From Rotaria socialis (lineage: Eukaryota; Rotifera; Eurotatoria; Philodinida; Philodinidae), in assembly GCA_905331475.1 (NCBI GenBank), contig CAJNYU010000369.1, positions 62,001 through 126,000 of the forward strand: a stretch of 64,000 nt of DNA, written 5' to 3'. Position 1 is the stretch's first letter. Every line of letters begins with the position of its first letter. Positions 24,456 through 36,131 of this stretch are shown here, piece after piece. The notes beneath the pieces are model-generated. The model ran no database searches and was not told where the DNA came from. It saw only the letters and a program-made list of their open reading frames with translations. The position numbers and the translations under genes were made by a program.

Positions 24456-25094
24456 AATATTGTCAATTGTTGATATTTGCTGAAAGTATCATGAATTTTA
24501 TTCCATTAATAAATTTCTTCTTGCTTTAAAGTATTGACTTTTTTTCTGAATTAGATCTTAAACGGATGATATAACCATTTTCTATTGAATGAAAGCTTTT
24601 AGCGATTACTTAATTCTAAAATATAAATAATGAACTGTTCTTTTATCATTAGCACATAATTGAAGTCAAATGAAAAGTATTTTTTATGAGTCTCTTTGAA
24701 CAAAAGAAAAGTAATCTAAATATATTACTATAACCATTGGTAGTATGTGTCATAATATGAGATATTGTTCTGTCTTTCTCTCTGTAAGTCATGCCAAATC
24801 TGAAATTAAATGAAAAGATAAATTATGTAATACTTATAAGAACACTATATTTTAAGGCCCCCCCCTCTCAGAAAACATCCGGAATTGAGTTTTTATCATA
24901 GGAAGATGTCCCGTGATCTCCTCGTTCAGAATATATATAGGTTTTTGAAAAACGACCAAATTTTGACAGAGTTATGGAAGAAATACTTTCACTCTACTAT
25001 CAAAATTTTCGATATTTTCGTATTTTTGACGAAATTGTTCGTTTTTTCCGCTTCCATCAATTCATAGGCTATTCGTTTGAACGAAACACACCTA
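24456..25094. other. intergenic, includes a short poly-C tract
   Basis: Repeat-exon gene 3' UTR (AATAAA-like at about 24508). A ggccccccccctctcag tract at about 24857-24873 resembles the inverse of a poly-G tract at 29323-29337, hinting at a shared repeat fragment. No gene recognised. Confidence 0.4.
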
Positions 25095-25326
25095 CCCAGG
25101 TCGAACAAAACGGAACTCCGTTTCGGACCGTATTAATGGGCGCAGTATTACGGACCGTAATGCTGTTAGTTACGGGTCAAATACGGCCGTAAACCGAGAC
25201 TGGTTTGGAGCACCGTAAAACGGGGAGCCATATACTGTGAAATCTTGACCGTATACGACGCAAATGTAAGCATCGTACGGTCCGTAATACTGCGCCCATT
25301 ATACGGTCCGTATTGTTCGACCTGGG
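25095..25326. mobile_element. 232-bp palindromic MITE with TACGGACCGTA motifs
   Basis: Ends CCCAGGTCGAACAA (25095) and TTGTTCGACCTGGG (to 25326) are perfect inverted repeats flanked on both sides by TA (25093-25094, 25327-25328). This is compatible with TA target duplication, as in Tc1/mariner-like or PIF-like elements. Both arms carry the block gggcgcagtattacggaccgt. The G+C content is clearly above the surroundings. The left arm has a small extra segment relative to the right. No coding capacity. Confidence 0.75.
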
Positions 25327-25689
25327 TACATCAACCGAGACACGCCTAGTAACACTTAAAATCATGATTACATTATGTTTGCGCTCCATATGACAGATTT
25401 AGTTTATATATACTTTGCGGAAACCTACATATTTTTGAGAAAATCGAGTTCTCTATATCTCTCAAGATGACTCATTAGTTTAACGTACAAGAAATGTCGT
25501 GAAGTTACTTTATAGAAACCCTGTATTGTTGAGAAATGATAATAACAGATGAAAAATGGAGAGAACTGAAACATAAATTAAATGCCTTAAGATTGAGGAC
25601 AATGTTTAGTTTTTGTAAACAGTTGTTGTCATCGATATCTGATGGATATAATCATCTAATAATTTGTTTGACTAATGGGTGTAGTTCAT
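25327..25689. other. intergenic, nothing recognised
   Basis: No coding frame or repeat recognised between the palindromic element and the transposase relic. Confidence 0.35.
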
Positions 25690-27203
25690 AGATTTCTTTT
25701 TTTTGCTTTTAGTTTTTGTTGTCGAATACTAAAAATTAGTTGGTTTAGCTTGTTATAAGTTTCTTGCCGATGTTTTCGATCATGAGGTAATTCGAGTGGA
25801 TTTGGTTTAATTGTCAGTGCTAATTCTGATAATGGTAGATTGAGTAGATTTGCGTTTGCTGTTATTGCTAATGATGATAATAACCTTGTTAAAGATTTTG
25901 TCGTGCTAAAAAAATGTTTTTACGCAAAAATATTTATTACTTCAAGAACGTCCGAAAAATTCAATCAATATCCACTTTTCTAGGATTTAGAGTTTTCATA
26001 GGAACATTGGCAAATAAGAACTACATACTTAGTAGCCTCGTCTTTTTTTACGGCGCTTGGGTTTTGCTTCATTTATATTGCTCGAATCGATGTTATCTGA
26101 GCTGTCGGATTCATCTCCGCTAGAATCTTCGCTACTTGTTGAAGTACTGCACTCCGCTTGAGCATCATTTGTATTCGTATGAATCACAGATGAATACACT
26201 GAATTGTGAGGCTTCAGAATTTCGACTAGACCAGGTGGTACTATCACATTTTCTTTATCAAATGCACGACATAATGCATTGTAGCAAATATTAAAATTAT
26301 TCATCGTATCTGGAAATATTTTTATCAAATGTGTACTTTTGCAGTAGGCCCATTAGACAAAACTTCTACGACTCCATGTAAACTTGAAAAACCATGCTTT
26401 TGTCAAGTACCATCGCCACTAACAGTAATTTCACGTCCATTTGATTTCTTACAAGCTTCTTCGACAGCAGTTTTCATTGACCGAAGCTTGTATGATTCAA
26501 ATGTTGGAATTAAATAATCGAGGGTATCAGAGAAATGATCTTCATCAATTGGAAGTGGTACGTTCAATATAGCATAGAGCTTTACGAGGCCTTGATGACC
26601 AATACCGGCAAAACGCGCACCTATATATTAGATAAAATTATCGATTACTAAATTTTGAGGATAAACTTACCGATTGCACTCAGAACATTGATATCTCTTA
26701 TAGAAGTATTTAGACATTGTTTAGATGCATTTGATTTTAATCTCGCGAGAGCAGCAACATGTAAACACCAATGAGCAATATAATCCTGTAATATAAATGT
26801 AATTATTCAGTTTTGCTAGAGAGAAATTAGTACAAGCTGTACCTACGCGTTTCACAACAGACATCACCATTCCATATTAATTTGCACGAGGCACAAACTG
26901 TTTGTTTCATTAGTTGCAACAAAAATGAGTTGTGAATTATTTGATAATAAACATGTATATTATTATTATCGTCTGTACCTTTTCGTTTAAGAAAATTTGT
27001 TAGTTTCTGACACGATGGACCAGTAAATGTACGTGTTTTATACTTGCATTACTCGTTGCTAGTTGACTGATCTTTATGAGAAATAAAATAATTTTGTAGT
27101 TCACGTGCATTTTTTCTAACACTGTTGATGATTCTTCGTCATTTGGAAGTATTTCGAGCCAGTCGAAGCTGTTTCTCTTTTTTCAAAATCGAAGAACGTG
27201 CCA
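25690..27203 (-). mobile_element. Mutator-like transposase-domain relic
   Basis: Minus-strand remnants read from MARSSILKKEKQLRLARN (27203) through IRDINVLSAIG (about 26700), ARFAGIGHQGLVKLYAIL (26610), EEACKKSNGREITVSGDG (26430) and QKHGFSSLHGVVEVLS. A Ser/Asp/Glu-rich and then KRRKKRR-containing segment follows (26029-26328), and a last exon ends near 25700. GxxFxGxxxxGL followed by VSGDGTWxKRGFSSLxG is the pattern I associate with the Mutator-like transposase domain. Here the expected Trp is TGA, and further in-frame stops occur (about 27140, 27050, 26340), so it is non-functional. Terminal repeats were not found. Confidence 0.6.
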
Positions 27204-27912
27204 TGGAAGATTTAAAGTAATAAATCTAAAAATAAAGAATTCATAATGCTATATGTCAACGAGAGTGTGAGATGTGTAGCATATATAACTCGATGTGTCT
27301 TGTTACTGAATGTTATCGAAATAAGCTCAATTTTGTTAAATTTACCTCAAGACCGATGTGTATCCACATATCAATCATGAACAGCAGCATACAAATACAT
27401 GTCTTAGTCGAGAAATAAAAGAGCAAGAGCACTTGGCGATGGCAGATGGCGTTAGCTGACTTCATTTGTAGCACACTCTATGAGGTATAACACTATACGT
27501 TGGAAATATTCCATTTTAAAATCAGTTTTTAAAGTTTTGAATGAAAAAAATTATTTCGAAAGCTTCTTTAGCGTTTTTCTCAAAACACGGTTTTCAAACA
27601 GTAAAGCTAAAATAACCCCTGCTTCGCTCAAGCGTTGCCCGATGTTTTGTTTTATTTTAAAGGTCTCAATGGGACTTAACTTTTCATCGAACAGAGTTTT
27701 CATACTAGATTCCTGGACTGAGAAAAGTTCAATTTACTACGTCTTTTGTACCTAATTTTAGTGTCATACTGAATGAAATACTTATAAAAAATGAGTAGAA
27801 GCGAATTTCAAAATTCTGTTCGATGAAAAGTTGCATATGTAGGCTAGCTTTAATTTAAAACCGATCCGACCTCGATAGTTCTTATAGCTATGAAGTTATT
27901 TCGATTCTTGTG
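27204..27912. other. intergenic, nothing firmly recognised
   Basis: A 91-codon plus-strand frame (27480-27755) has no splice context or recognisable motif and is probably chance or element debris. Confidence 0.35.
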
Positions 27913-29182
27913 CACTGTAAAAAATGCCATGTGTCTAACCAGACATGTCATCCGTCTTAAGTCTTATTCAGGCGCGAAATACGTCTTGTTTTTAGACATG
28001 TTGTGACTATAGACAGGAAAGCGTCTTAAGTTCCTCTTTCTCTTAAAACATTGTTATAGTTATTGACCAATAGATAATTTTTTTTACTTTCTTTCGGAGC
28101 TATGAGAACTTACTTTCGGATGTGAAACAAAGAATCTTATTCGATTTCTTGAAAATATTTAGGATTTCACTCTTTCCAGAACTAGTTTTTCCGATGACTT
28201 TTCTGGCGTGAGCTACTTCACATTTTAACTCGAGTTGAGGATATTCGTGGCTTTGAAGAGATCCGAATCTCTTGATTCGATATCTGAAGTGAAGGGACTT
28301 TTAAAATATTCAAACCATTTTACCGAAATTTCTTTTTTATTTATTTCTGATATATTTTCAAGTTTTTTATTTGTATTCTAGATGATAGAAAAATTATCAA
28401 AAATAACTGATTACAGTTATATTTTAATATTCTATATTTAAAGAAATACTTAAGACTTCTATTTTTTTTCGTTTTAGACTTGTGTTGCATGAGTTTTCCC
28501 AGACGCTTCTATCAATCTATGGTTCACTATCACTATTTCAAGAATTCATATTTTTATATGAACATTAGATATTAGAAAAAATATTTTCAATGAAATAATT
28601 TTTTTACACTTTACTTCAGGTAAAGTTATATTTGAAAATTACAGAAATTATTTTAAAATTTTATACATATATTTTTTGGTGTTTAATGAAATTCCTCGAA
28701 GGTGATATTCTTGTGGAATAAAATATTATCTTCGAAAATAATTTATTTGAGTAAATCTGATTATTGAGGAATTTCATTAAACACCAAAAGATATATATAT
28801 ATATATATATATAAATATTTTTAAATAATTTCTGTAATTATTAAATATAACTTTACCTGAAGTAAAGTGTAAAAAAATTATTTCATTGAAAATATTTTTT
28901 CTAATATCTAATGTTCATATAAAAATATGAATTCTTGAATTAGTGAACCATTGATTGATAGAAGCGTCTAAAAAAGACTGCTGTAAGACGCTTAAATGCA
29001 TTGGTTTAAATACTCCAATCAGGATCGATTAAGACGCTGAAGTGTTCCAAATCGGTTATCCGCGGACACGTAAGTGTCTAATTTAGACCTTAACCAACCA
29101 ATCAGAAATGGCGCTAAGTGTCTTGTTTAAACGAACGAATCGTCTTATTTGTACACTTCATGTGTCTTGATTTTTTAGAGTG
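27913..29182. mobile_element. 1.27-kb fold-back element, copy B, CACTGTAAAAA-type ends
   Basis: Ends cactgtaaaaaatg (27913) and the inverse of cactctaaaaaatc (to 29182). Subterminal regions on both sides are full of GTCTTA/AGACAC motifs. The core is a long inverted repeat: about 28510-28700 pairs with about 28765-28975 (the caggtaaagttatat and ggtgtttaatgaaattcctc blocks are mirrored almost perfectly), separated by a small loop and an AT microsatellite (28790-28812). Transcribed or single-stranded, it would form a stem of some 150-190 bp. No open frame. Related to the element at 1483-2347. Confidence 0.75.
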
Positions 29183-30936
29183 TGGAAGCTATAAAATAAG
29201 TCATAAGTCTAGTTTAGTAAGGTACACAGGGCTGAAATTTTTACCACAAGCGTTTCTCACTTGGACCATTTATTCTTGAAAGTTTCGGCCCGAACGAATC
29301 GTTCCAAGTGGCAAGTCGATTCTGAGGGGGGGGGGAGCCTTAATGTAAATAGATCGATGACTTTTTTCTGCCATAAACAATCATTTTCAATGTCAAGTAA
29401 TATTAACAATTTACATTCACCGAAATCAATGAAAAGTAAAATAAAGTACAATATGAAAATTTCGATATATTTTGATCCAAATTGAATTGGAACAAGTTTT
29501 TGTAATTATCAATAGTTAACTATTTATTTGATGCATATTCTTCAGAGAGCATTATAGAATACAAGATTTTCAGGATGCTCGATTCACGTAATTGTTAGAT
29601 GAGTATTTATATATCATACAAGAGATTAGTGTTTCGATGAAAACATTATTGTTGTGAATTGAATGAAGATGTTTATTTGAGACCTTGAATTTTCCTCCTG
29701 ATATTTAGAATAAAAACCACAGATAAAACGCTCTTAGTATTTTTTTTCATTTTCATGTATGCAACGAAATAATAACTAAGCAGTGCAACTCAGTTTTAAG
29801 TCAATATTTCACAAACAGAAAGAAATGTCTAAAAACTATTTTGTCGATGAAAAATCAGCTCTGTGACGTATAAAATTTTAATTTTCCAACCCTCTTGCTG
29901 TACCTATTTGATACTCTGACGTATTTCATAAATAATAACGAGCAGCACATATGCTTGATCCGTTTAAAACATCAATCTAGCTTTGAAATGTATTCACAAA
30001 AAAAGTTAATTGAAATTTTCGTATTAAAATACTTCTTGCTGGTTTTGATTTCAACTTTGTTAACATTATCAAACTGCTACACTAGAGAAATAGAAAAATG
30101 ATGGACGATACTTTTTATTTATGAAAATCCGATTTATTCTGTATGATTAATCTATTCTCTAACGTCAAAATGGGACATTTGCACTGTGTTTCCAATAAAA
30201 AACGAGCCAAATATATACATCCTTCTCCATATATATTAGATGTTAATTAACATGATAGATGCTATCTAAAAGATAAATTCTGTTGTGATCTTCTACAAAA
30301 TAGCATTATTAGTGAAAATAATATTTAAAAAGAGATTTTTCAATTCATGTGCAATATAATTACGTATTCAACTAAAACCTTCATATTTTTTATTTTGGGT
30401 TAGGACATATTTTGTTGGATTTGCATGACATCCTAATAGAAAGTATATTTCACTAGTCGAACTAGATTATATTTGAAATGAATGATGCTAATTCTCAAGT
30501 AATAACGATCAACGCTATGATTATATCGATGCATGTCTAACTTAATGTGAGCAACCGATCGGCAAATAACTCGCTAGAGAATAAAAAAAATATTTCACTC
30601 ATGCAAGTTGTTCAATTAATGTATATAATATTAATTGTATTTCGTGTTGTGTTCAGATTTCTACCTGTAATCTGTTTTTTTAAGAAACTATTTTTGTTTT
30701 TATTTTAATCATAAAAAATATATTATTTCTCTTCTTTATTTCTCTTCTTTATTTATTACTTCAATTGACATCCTTTTGGCAAGATTTCAGGGGGGGAAGG
30801 CAGTGAACAAAAGAAATAAAGAATATACACCGAGCTTTGCCTGTATTTAATGTTGGAAAAAAGAGAAAAAAACTTCATTGAAAATTTGTTGCTACTTTTG
30901 TTATTGATATTGTTTTTTCGTAAATGTTGATTGCCT
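29183..30936. other. intergenic, nothing firmly recognised
   Basis: Contains a poly-G tract (29323-29337) and TTTATTTCTC repeats (30727-30757). Short frames at 29261-29485 and 29895-30101 lack support. The right end would include the 3' UTR of the minus-strand peptide gene. Confidence 0.4.
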
Positions 30937-31257
30937 TTATTTTCGTCTACCCATCAGTAACATACGACTACGTACACAATCAGCATACTCATTACCGCGA
31001 CCACTAGCGGGCATTCGATTGCACGGTTTTAATATTTGTTCGAAGTCGGCTGCTTTCTTTAAAATTCCATGATCTTTATAGACTAAAGAGCGGAATGGTT
31101 GATAATTATGATGATTTGATTTTACATATCGATTAAGATCATTGTCGATGTCATCGAGTAGGGTTTCTTCTAATTCTTGTCGTGATGTTGACAAAGCCAA
31201 TAATGGAATGGCACAAGCAATACAGATGAAAAATAATGTCGATAATTGAATATTCAT
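30937..31257 (-). CDS. small secreted peptide precursor, candidate amidated neuropeptide with one disulfide
   Basis: Single-exon, 106-residue protein. A clear signal peptide (MNIQLSTLFFICIACAIPLL) is followed by an acidic spacer (ELEETLLDDIDNDLNRYV). A dibasic KK (GILKK) precedes AADFEQILKPCNRMPASG. Only two cysteines follow the signal peptide, in LKPCNRM and YADCVRS, so a single disulfide ring is likely. The protein ends RSRMLLMGRRK-stop, a textbook Gly + dibasic amidation site at the very C-terminus. The predicted mature peptide is 34 residues with an amidated Met. I cannot match it to a named family. The stop codon overlaps an AATAAA polyadenylation signal (AAAATAAAGG), unusually close. 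Similar layout to the PDF-like gene at 51787-52125. Confidence 0.7.
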   Translation of the reverse strand: MNIQLSTLFFICIACAIPLLALSTSRQELEETLLDDIDNDLNRYVKSNHHNYQPFRSLVYKDHGILKKAADFEQILKPCNRMPASGRGNEYADCVRSRMLLMGRRK

Positions 31258-31387
31258 TTTCAGTATTAATTTCTTTATATTGAAGATCTGAAATGAGAAT
31301 AAGGAATAAAAAATATATCTTAATCATTCAAAACTTGGACGAAGAACTTATCAATTCTGTTCAATCACTCAATCGTTTCCTCTTTTT

Positions 31388-32694
31388 TGATTAAAGAAAA
31401 ACACGAAGCGGATCTTTCTTCTTCTTATTCATTGAGTTAAGAATAGTGAGAACTAAAAGTGCTATCAACAGGAGAGCAACAACAATAAATGCTAAGAATC
31501 AAATCTTTGTCGAAACGCTCAACTACGACACAAAAGCTATTCACCGAACCATCCTATAGAAAGCTCTCATATCTGTAGTCACTTTCCGCTAATATATATA
31601 TAAATAAATCCTAGTAATTTACACATACACATAGGAATAATTACCACCACATCGCTTGACGTGACCTAAGTGAAGCTGATGAGAGAAAAATATAGTAATG
31701 ACGCATATAAAAAGAAGAAAAGAAAAGAAAAGAAAATAATGGTTAATTCTCTGCAGAATAATTCGTCAATACTATAGATAAAAAAGGTAAAACCATTAAC
31801 ACTTTGTCAAAGTTTCTCCATTCGAAAACGTACACATCAACAGAGATGATGATATATCGTCTTATTTCTTTTCAAAGAAATGTCATAAATGAATCTAGTT
31901 CCGAAGTCTTTTAATTTTTCATGTTGTATCATCTAAAACGCTAATAATGGCATGTGGCAAGCGACGAATTTCATAGCAATGATATACTGATGTTCATCGG
32001 ATATGACGAGAGCCTTCATGAGGCATTCAAAAGGAAAATGACTGTCAGACATCATTTATGTTGACTTTAAAATCTTATACTTTTATATTTTACAGAAAGA
32101 AAATCAAGAAAAGAAAAGAAATACGCAAGTAATCCGTTGAATATTATGAGCGATGCCTAACTTGACAAATCAGAAACTGATAGGAAGCGAAAGACAAGGA
32201 GCGAGAGATGGATAGGGAGAGGAAATGACTTCCACATCGAAGACTCCACTTGTATTTTCATATTGCCAACTAAAGCATAATTCCTCTTTTATATTGATGT
32301 ATATCAGTTCATCGTTTGACTTCATTTTTAATCGAACGAGTTTGTGTTTAATCATTGAGCTTTTTACTAAAATATAAAAGTAGAACAATTGTTCATTCCT
32401 CACAATAAAAGCTTCATAATTATTTACATCTATTCAAACATGTAAAAGAAGCATTCCTTGAACCACCTGAAATACTATTTTTAGCGATTTCCTTTAAGTA
32501 GGTATTTGATGTTCAATGAAACAAAACAAAAAAACTCTAAATTTATGACTAACTATTGAGATTTTTATATTCGTTGGTTTATTTTGTTCTGAACGATTCA
32601 TCGTTTTAAGTGCCATTAGACTAAATACGATGTGGCGATCCGAAGATGAAGCATTTAGTTGCATTATATCATGCCCAAAAGCACCATTAACCAT
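31388..32694 (-). other. unresolved coding remnants, possibly a type I membrane protein gene or pseudogene
   Basis: Several minus-strand pieces look coding but could not be joined confidently. 32694 starts MVNGAFGHDIMQLNASSS, continuing with DRHIVFSLMALKTMNRS. About 32165-32370 has SSMIKHKLVRLKMKSNDE and ELCFSWQYENTSGVFDVE. About 31930-32060 has FECLMKALVISDEHQYII and KFVACHMPLLAF. A 31-bp exon near 31675 has LHLGHVKRCG. About 31560-31600 has ESDYRYESFL. A last exon (31388-31490) holds a membrane segment FIVVALLLIALLVLTIL with a basic tail NKKKKDPLRVFL. Stops fall between some pieces in the frames I chose. It is either a real gene with small exons that I mis-phased, or a decaying copy. No family assigned. 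Confidence 0.3.
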
Positions 32695-35600
32695 TTTTAT
32701 TAGATATTCAAGTATTTAAACAATCCAACAGAATTGATTCCATTATTTATGGAATATTTCATTAGCCGTTACCAGCATATTGAAAAATAAGTGGATGTCA
32801 AGAAAACAGATATTCATTAGATGAATGCTTTTCTTCTGATTCATACAATCTCTATATTTCCTATCAATATGTTTTCGTTTGCTACTGTCAGATCTTTCTA
32901 TAACGATTTCGATCTTGTGAGAGATTAAAACATCACCTTCATTATTATTTATGTAAAAAGAGAGAAATCAAGTCAACTTTTAACACTTAGCTGATATGTT
33001 AGAATATAAAGACAAGCGGTAACAACCGTTTCATCATCCGATCATCGAGAAGAGAATTAATTATAATCGTAATTGATTTATGAATTAGAGTTATCAGGTC
33101 TGTGGGTAAAAATCAAACTGTTTTTTTCTATTATTAATTTGGGAACAAAGTCAGAAGTCAATTACTTGATATTTTAATAAGCATAGCGCATCTTTTTCTC
33201 AAGGAATCAATTATTTTTCTATTGGCATGATGTACGAAACTTCTTCCTGACATAGCATTTCTCTTCTTCTTTGCAGTAGTTATTTTTGAATTTCTCGATT
33301 TCATCATCAAAATGTAGATCTAATTTGTAACGAAAATTAAAATGCTCGTTTTGGTTCGTAAATGCTTTAAATCATAGTAGGTTTGATTTACAGATAAATT
33401 CTAAAGTCTGTAGTACATAATGGTTATTGTAGAATAAATAACACGAGCATTTCAATGATTAGGTAGAAATTAAATAAAACGTTATTGATCTAGAAATATG
33501 TCATTATTCACATGCCAGAGGAAAATGGTAAAAATTGGCACATTTTCCGAATAATACAGAAAGTCTAGTAAATCTATTGCTCACATTTGAGATAGTCGCC
33601 ATGTTTATTGAACAATCAGAAAACCAATGAAAACTCAAACTACCATAGGACAAATTTCGTGTGACTATTGAACATTACTTTATTCATGATTTCATAAAAC
33701 AAATAGCGGCTTCATCGATTGATTTGTGTAATAATATGAATATCTGAGAGTAAAAATGATATTGACAAACGCTAATATTGATCTTGGTAATCAATCCGTT
33801 ACTAATAGTAATTATAAAATATAAAATTCACTTCAATCAACGCCAGACGACCAAGAAATAAATAAATGATCCAATTTAAATAGAAATATTCTAATAAATA
33901 GTTAACTAACCATGTATCATGTTTTCAATATTCGATCGTGAGTAACAATATGAATTTGTCACTATCAGGAATTAATATTTAAATCATGTGCACCATAACC
34001 AGATACAGATTTCAATATTAATAAATTGAACAATGACATTTGGCCGATATTAAACAATATTTGATTTTTTTAATGTTAAACTTGTCACAATGATCATTGC
34101 TAACGCCTGCTTTCAATCAATGTCGTGCCAAAATAATTACTCATTATCATTTCTCAGCATTGACTTGATAAATTTGACAAATGAATGTTATCGTAAAAAT
34201 AAAATGCATCGTAACTTTTCAAACGTGACTTGTTTTGCCTAAAAATATCCTAGAAATACAGTTCAACAGAAAGTAGGATAAACGCGAAGCTACATATCAG
34301 ACTTATTCAAATAGAGCCAAATTTTAGTGATCTACATCATTGTGAGAAAATTTGATGTGAAAAATGAAAGGGCGATAATAAGATCTAGCGAATTTTGTGG
34401 TAGAGTGTATGAATCTACCAGTACTACTACGAAGTCTATAGGTGAAAGTGCAGAAATATTTTTCAATTGATTTTATGAAAGACTTAAGTTTTGTTGAATC
34501 CAATAAGCGCAATCGTTTCTAACTTGGTGTTATAGTAGTTACATGTTAATTGAAGTATTTTGTGTCTATTTCAAATTGTAATCTGCAGTTTGTTCGAACT
34601 TCTTTCGAATATGTTTCAATATACAAGAAGCAAGATCTAAAAACAATAACATTAAGGAGACAAAGGTGATGATGCTTGATTCTGGTTCATAATCCGAAAT
34701 CTTCGCTATACTAAGTCGAATCGAGTGTAGTCATAATATGCGAATCCATTTTCAACTTGTGAACTTAGTGGTAAAAAAGAAAAATTGAGAAAATCAGAGT
34801 ATTAGTAGCTAGATGATAATGGTCTTTGATATTGTTTGAATATGGTGTATTTCGTGAGTAAACATTTCTCGCTATTATTTTTGAATAATTTTGATGAAAA
34901 TAAACAATATTTTTCTGTTACTCTTCTCAATATTATTGAAAGAAGCACGCTTAATTTCTCAAACAGAAAAGTCCTATTATGTGCTCTAAATTATGTATAG
35001 ATGTAGGCCATCTTTCGAATAAATATTGACCACATTTGTGCATTTAGTTATGCCAGAAAAACTTTTTCAAAAAGAGATGAAATGGATTAATTTTGTATTT
35101 TAGAATAAAATTGCACGAACTATAGTGTTGAAGAACTTTAACTCAAACATATTGTATTACTTCCTAGAATTAACATCTATTTCTACTGATTTTACTGTAT
35201 AGTTTATCGGAAATCGTATATGACGATCACAGAAGAGAAAAATGACCATAACTCTCGCTACAAATGTTTTTTCTTAACACCGTTATGATACCAGTGCCTA
35301 TTAGTATCGGTAGCAAAGCAGAAATAGATAATTGTTTGCAGAACAACTATTATAGTTTTTGTTAAAAAGATGGAGAAACCTTTTTAAAGGATGCATTTTT
35401 CATAATGCATTTATCAATTTTTAAAATCTGCTTAAGAGTATGAAGTCATCTTCAAAAGAATATTCAGTTATGCAGAGCACGTTTGAACTAACATCAGAGA
35501 AATTATAGTTTCTGCAAGGTGCGTGTTACGTAAAAACATGCCTTCATCGATCCAAATTACTTTCTTCGTTTTTTTGTTTCATATTCAGATTTTATCAAGT

Positions 35601-36131
35601 TCATGTTAGAGAAGGAATAGAAAAAAAACAGTTGTCTTTCTCTTTCTTTGCAACAGTTTTCAATGTCATTCTAGTTCGTTCCTTTATCAAAGAACAAGAA
35701 AGAAGAAAAAGAAAAGAGAATCGTAAAAGTTATAAAGTATGCCGTTGCATCTGTTTTTTTTCTTTAAAATATGACATCGAGAAAAAGAACTATTACAACA
35801 TCGAACCTTTCTTTTTCAATGCCGTACGAGAGAAAAAGTTCTGATGTGACTCGTTCTTGCTGTTTCTCTCAAGGTTTTTGATGATAGCAAATAAAAGGCA
35901 AATGACGAGAGGAAGAAGAAAAAAGAAAAGTTGAATTAGACCTTCATGTCGTTTGTGTTCCAAGGTATGTGTGCCGAAGCGAGAGTATTACATCAAGAAA
36001 AAAACATTGAAGAGAAAGAAGAAAAGAAAAAAAACCGACTGTCAGTTTCTCGATCAATACAACATTTTTTTGAAACAAGTTGAAAAGAAATCTACACAAT
36101 TTATCTGTTATTACATAAACACGTGAACGTG
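32695..36131. other. 3.4-kb gene-poor stretch
   Basis: No coding frame with splice support was found on either strand. The region is uniformly AT-rich, with purine-rich AGAAAAAGAAA tracts at 35695-35720, 35915-35935 and 36005-36035. Frames at 34324-34512 and 35632-35844 translate to low-complexity sequence. The last few hundred bases belong to the promoter side of the Ig-protein gene. Confidence 0.4.

Noticed and set aside
27480-27755. 91-codon plus-strand frame
   Set aside because: Lies in mobile-element debris, no splice signals, no recognisable motif.
35632-35844. 70-codon Lys/Phe-rich frame before the Ig gene
   Set aside because: Arises from purine-rich AGAAAA tracts; no start context or splice support.
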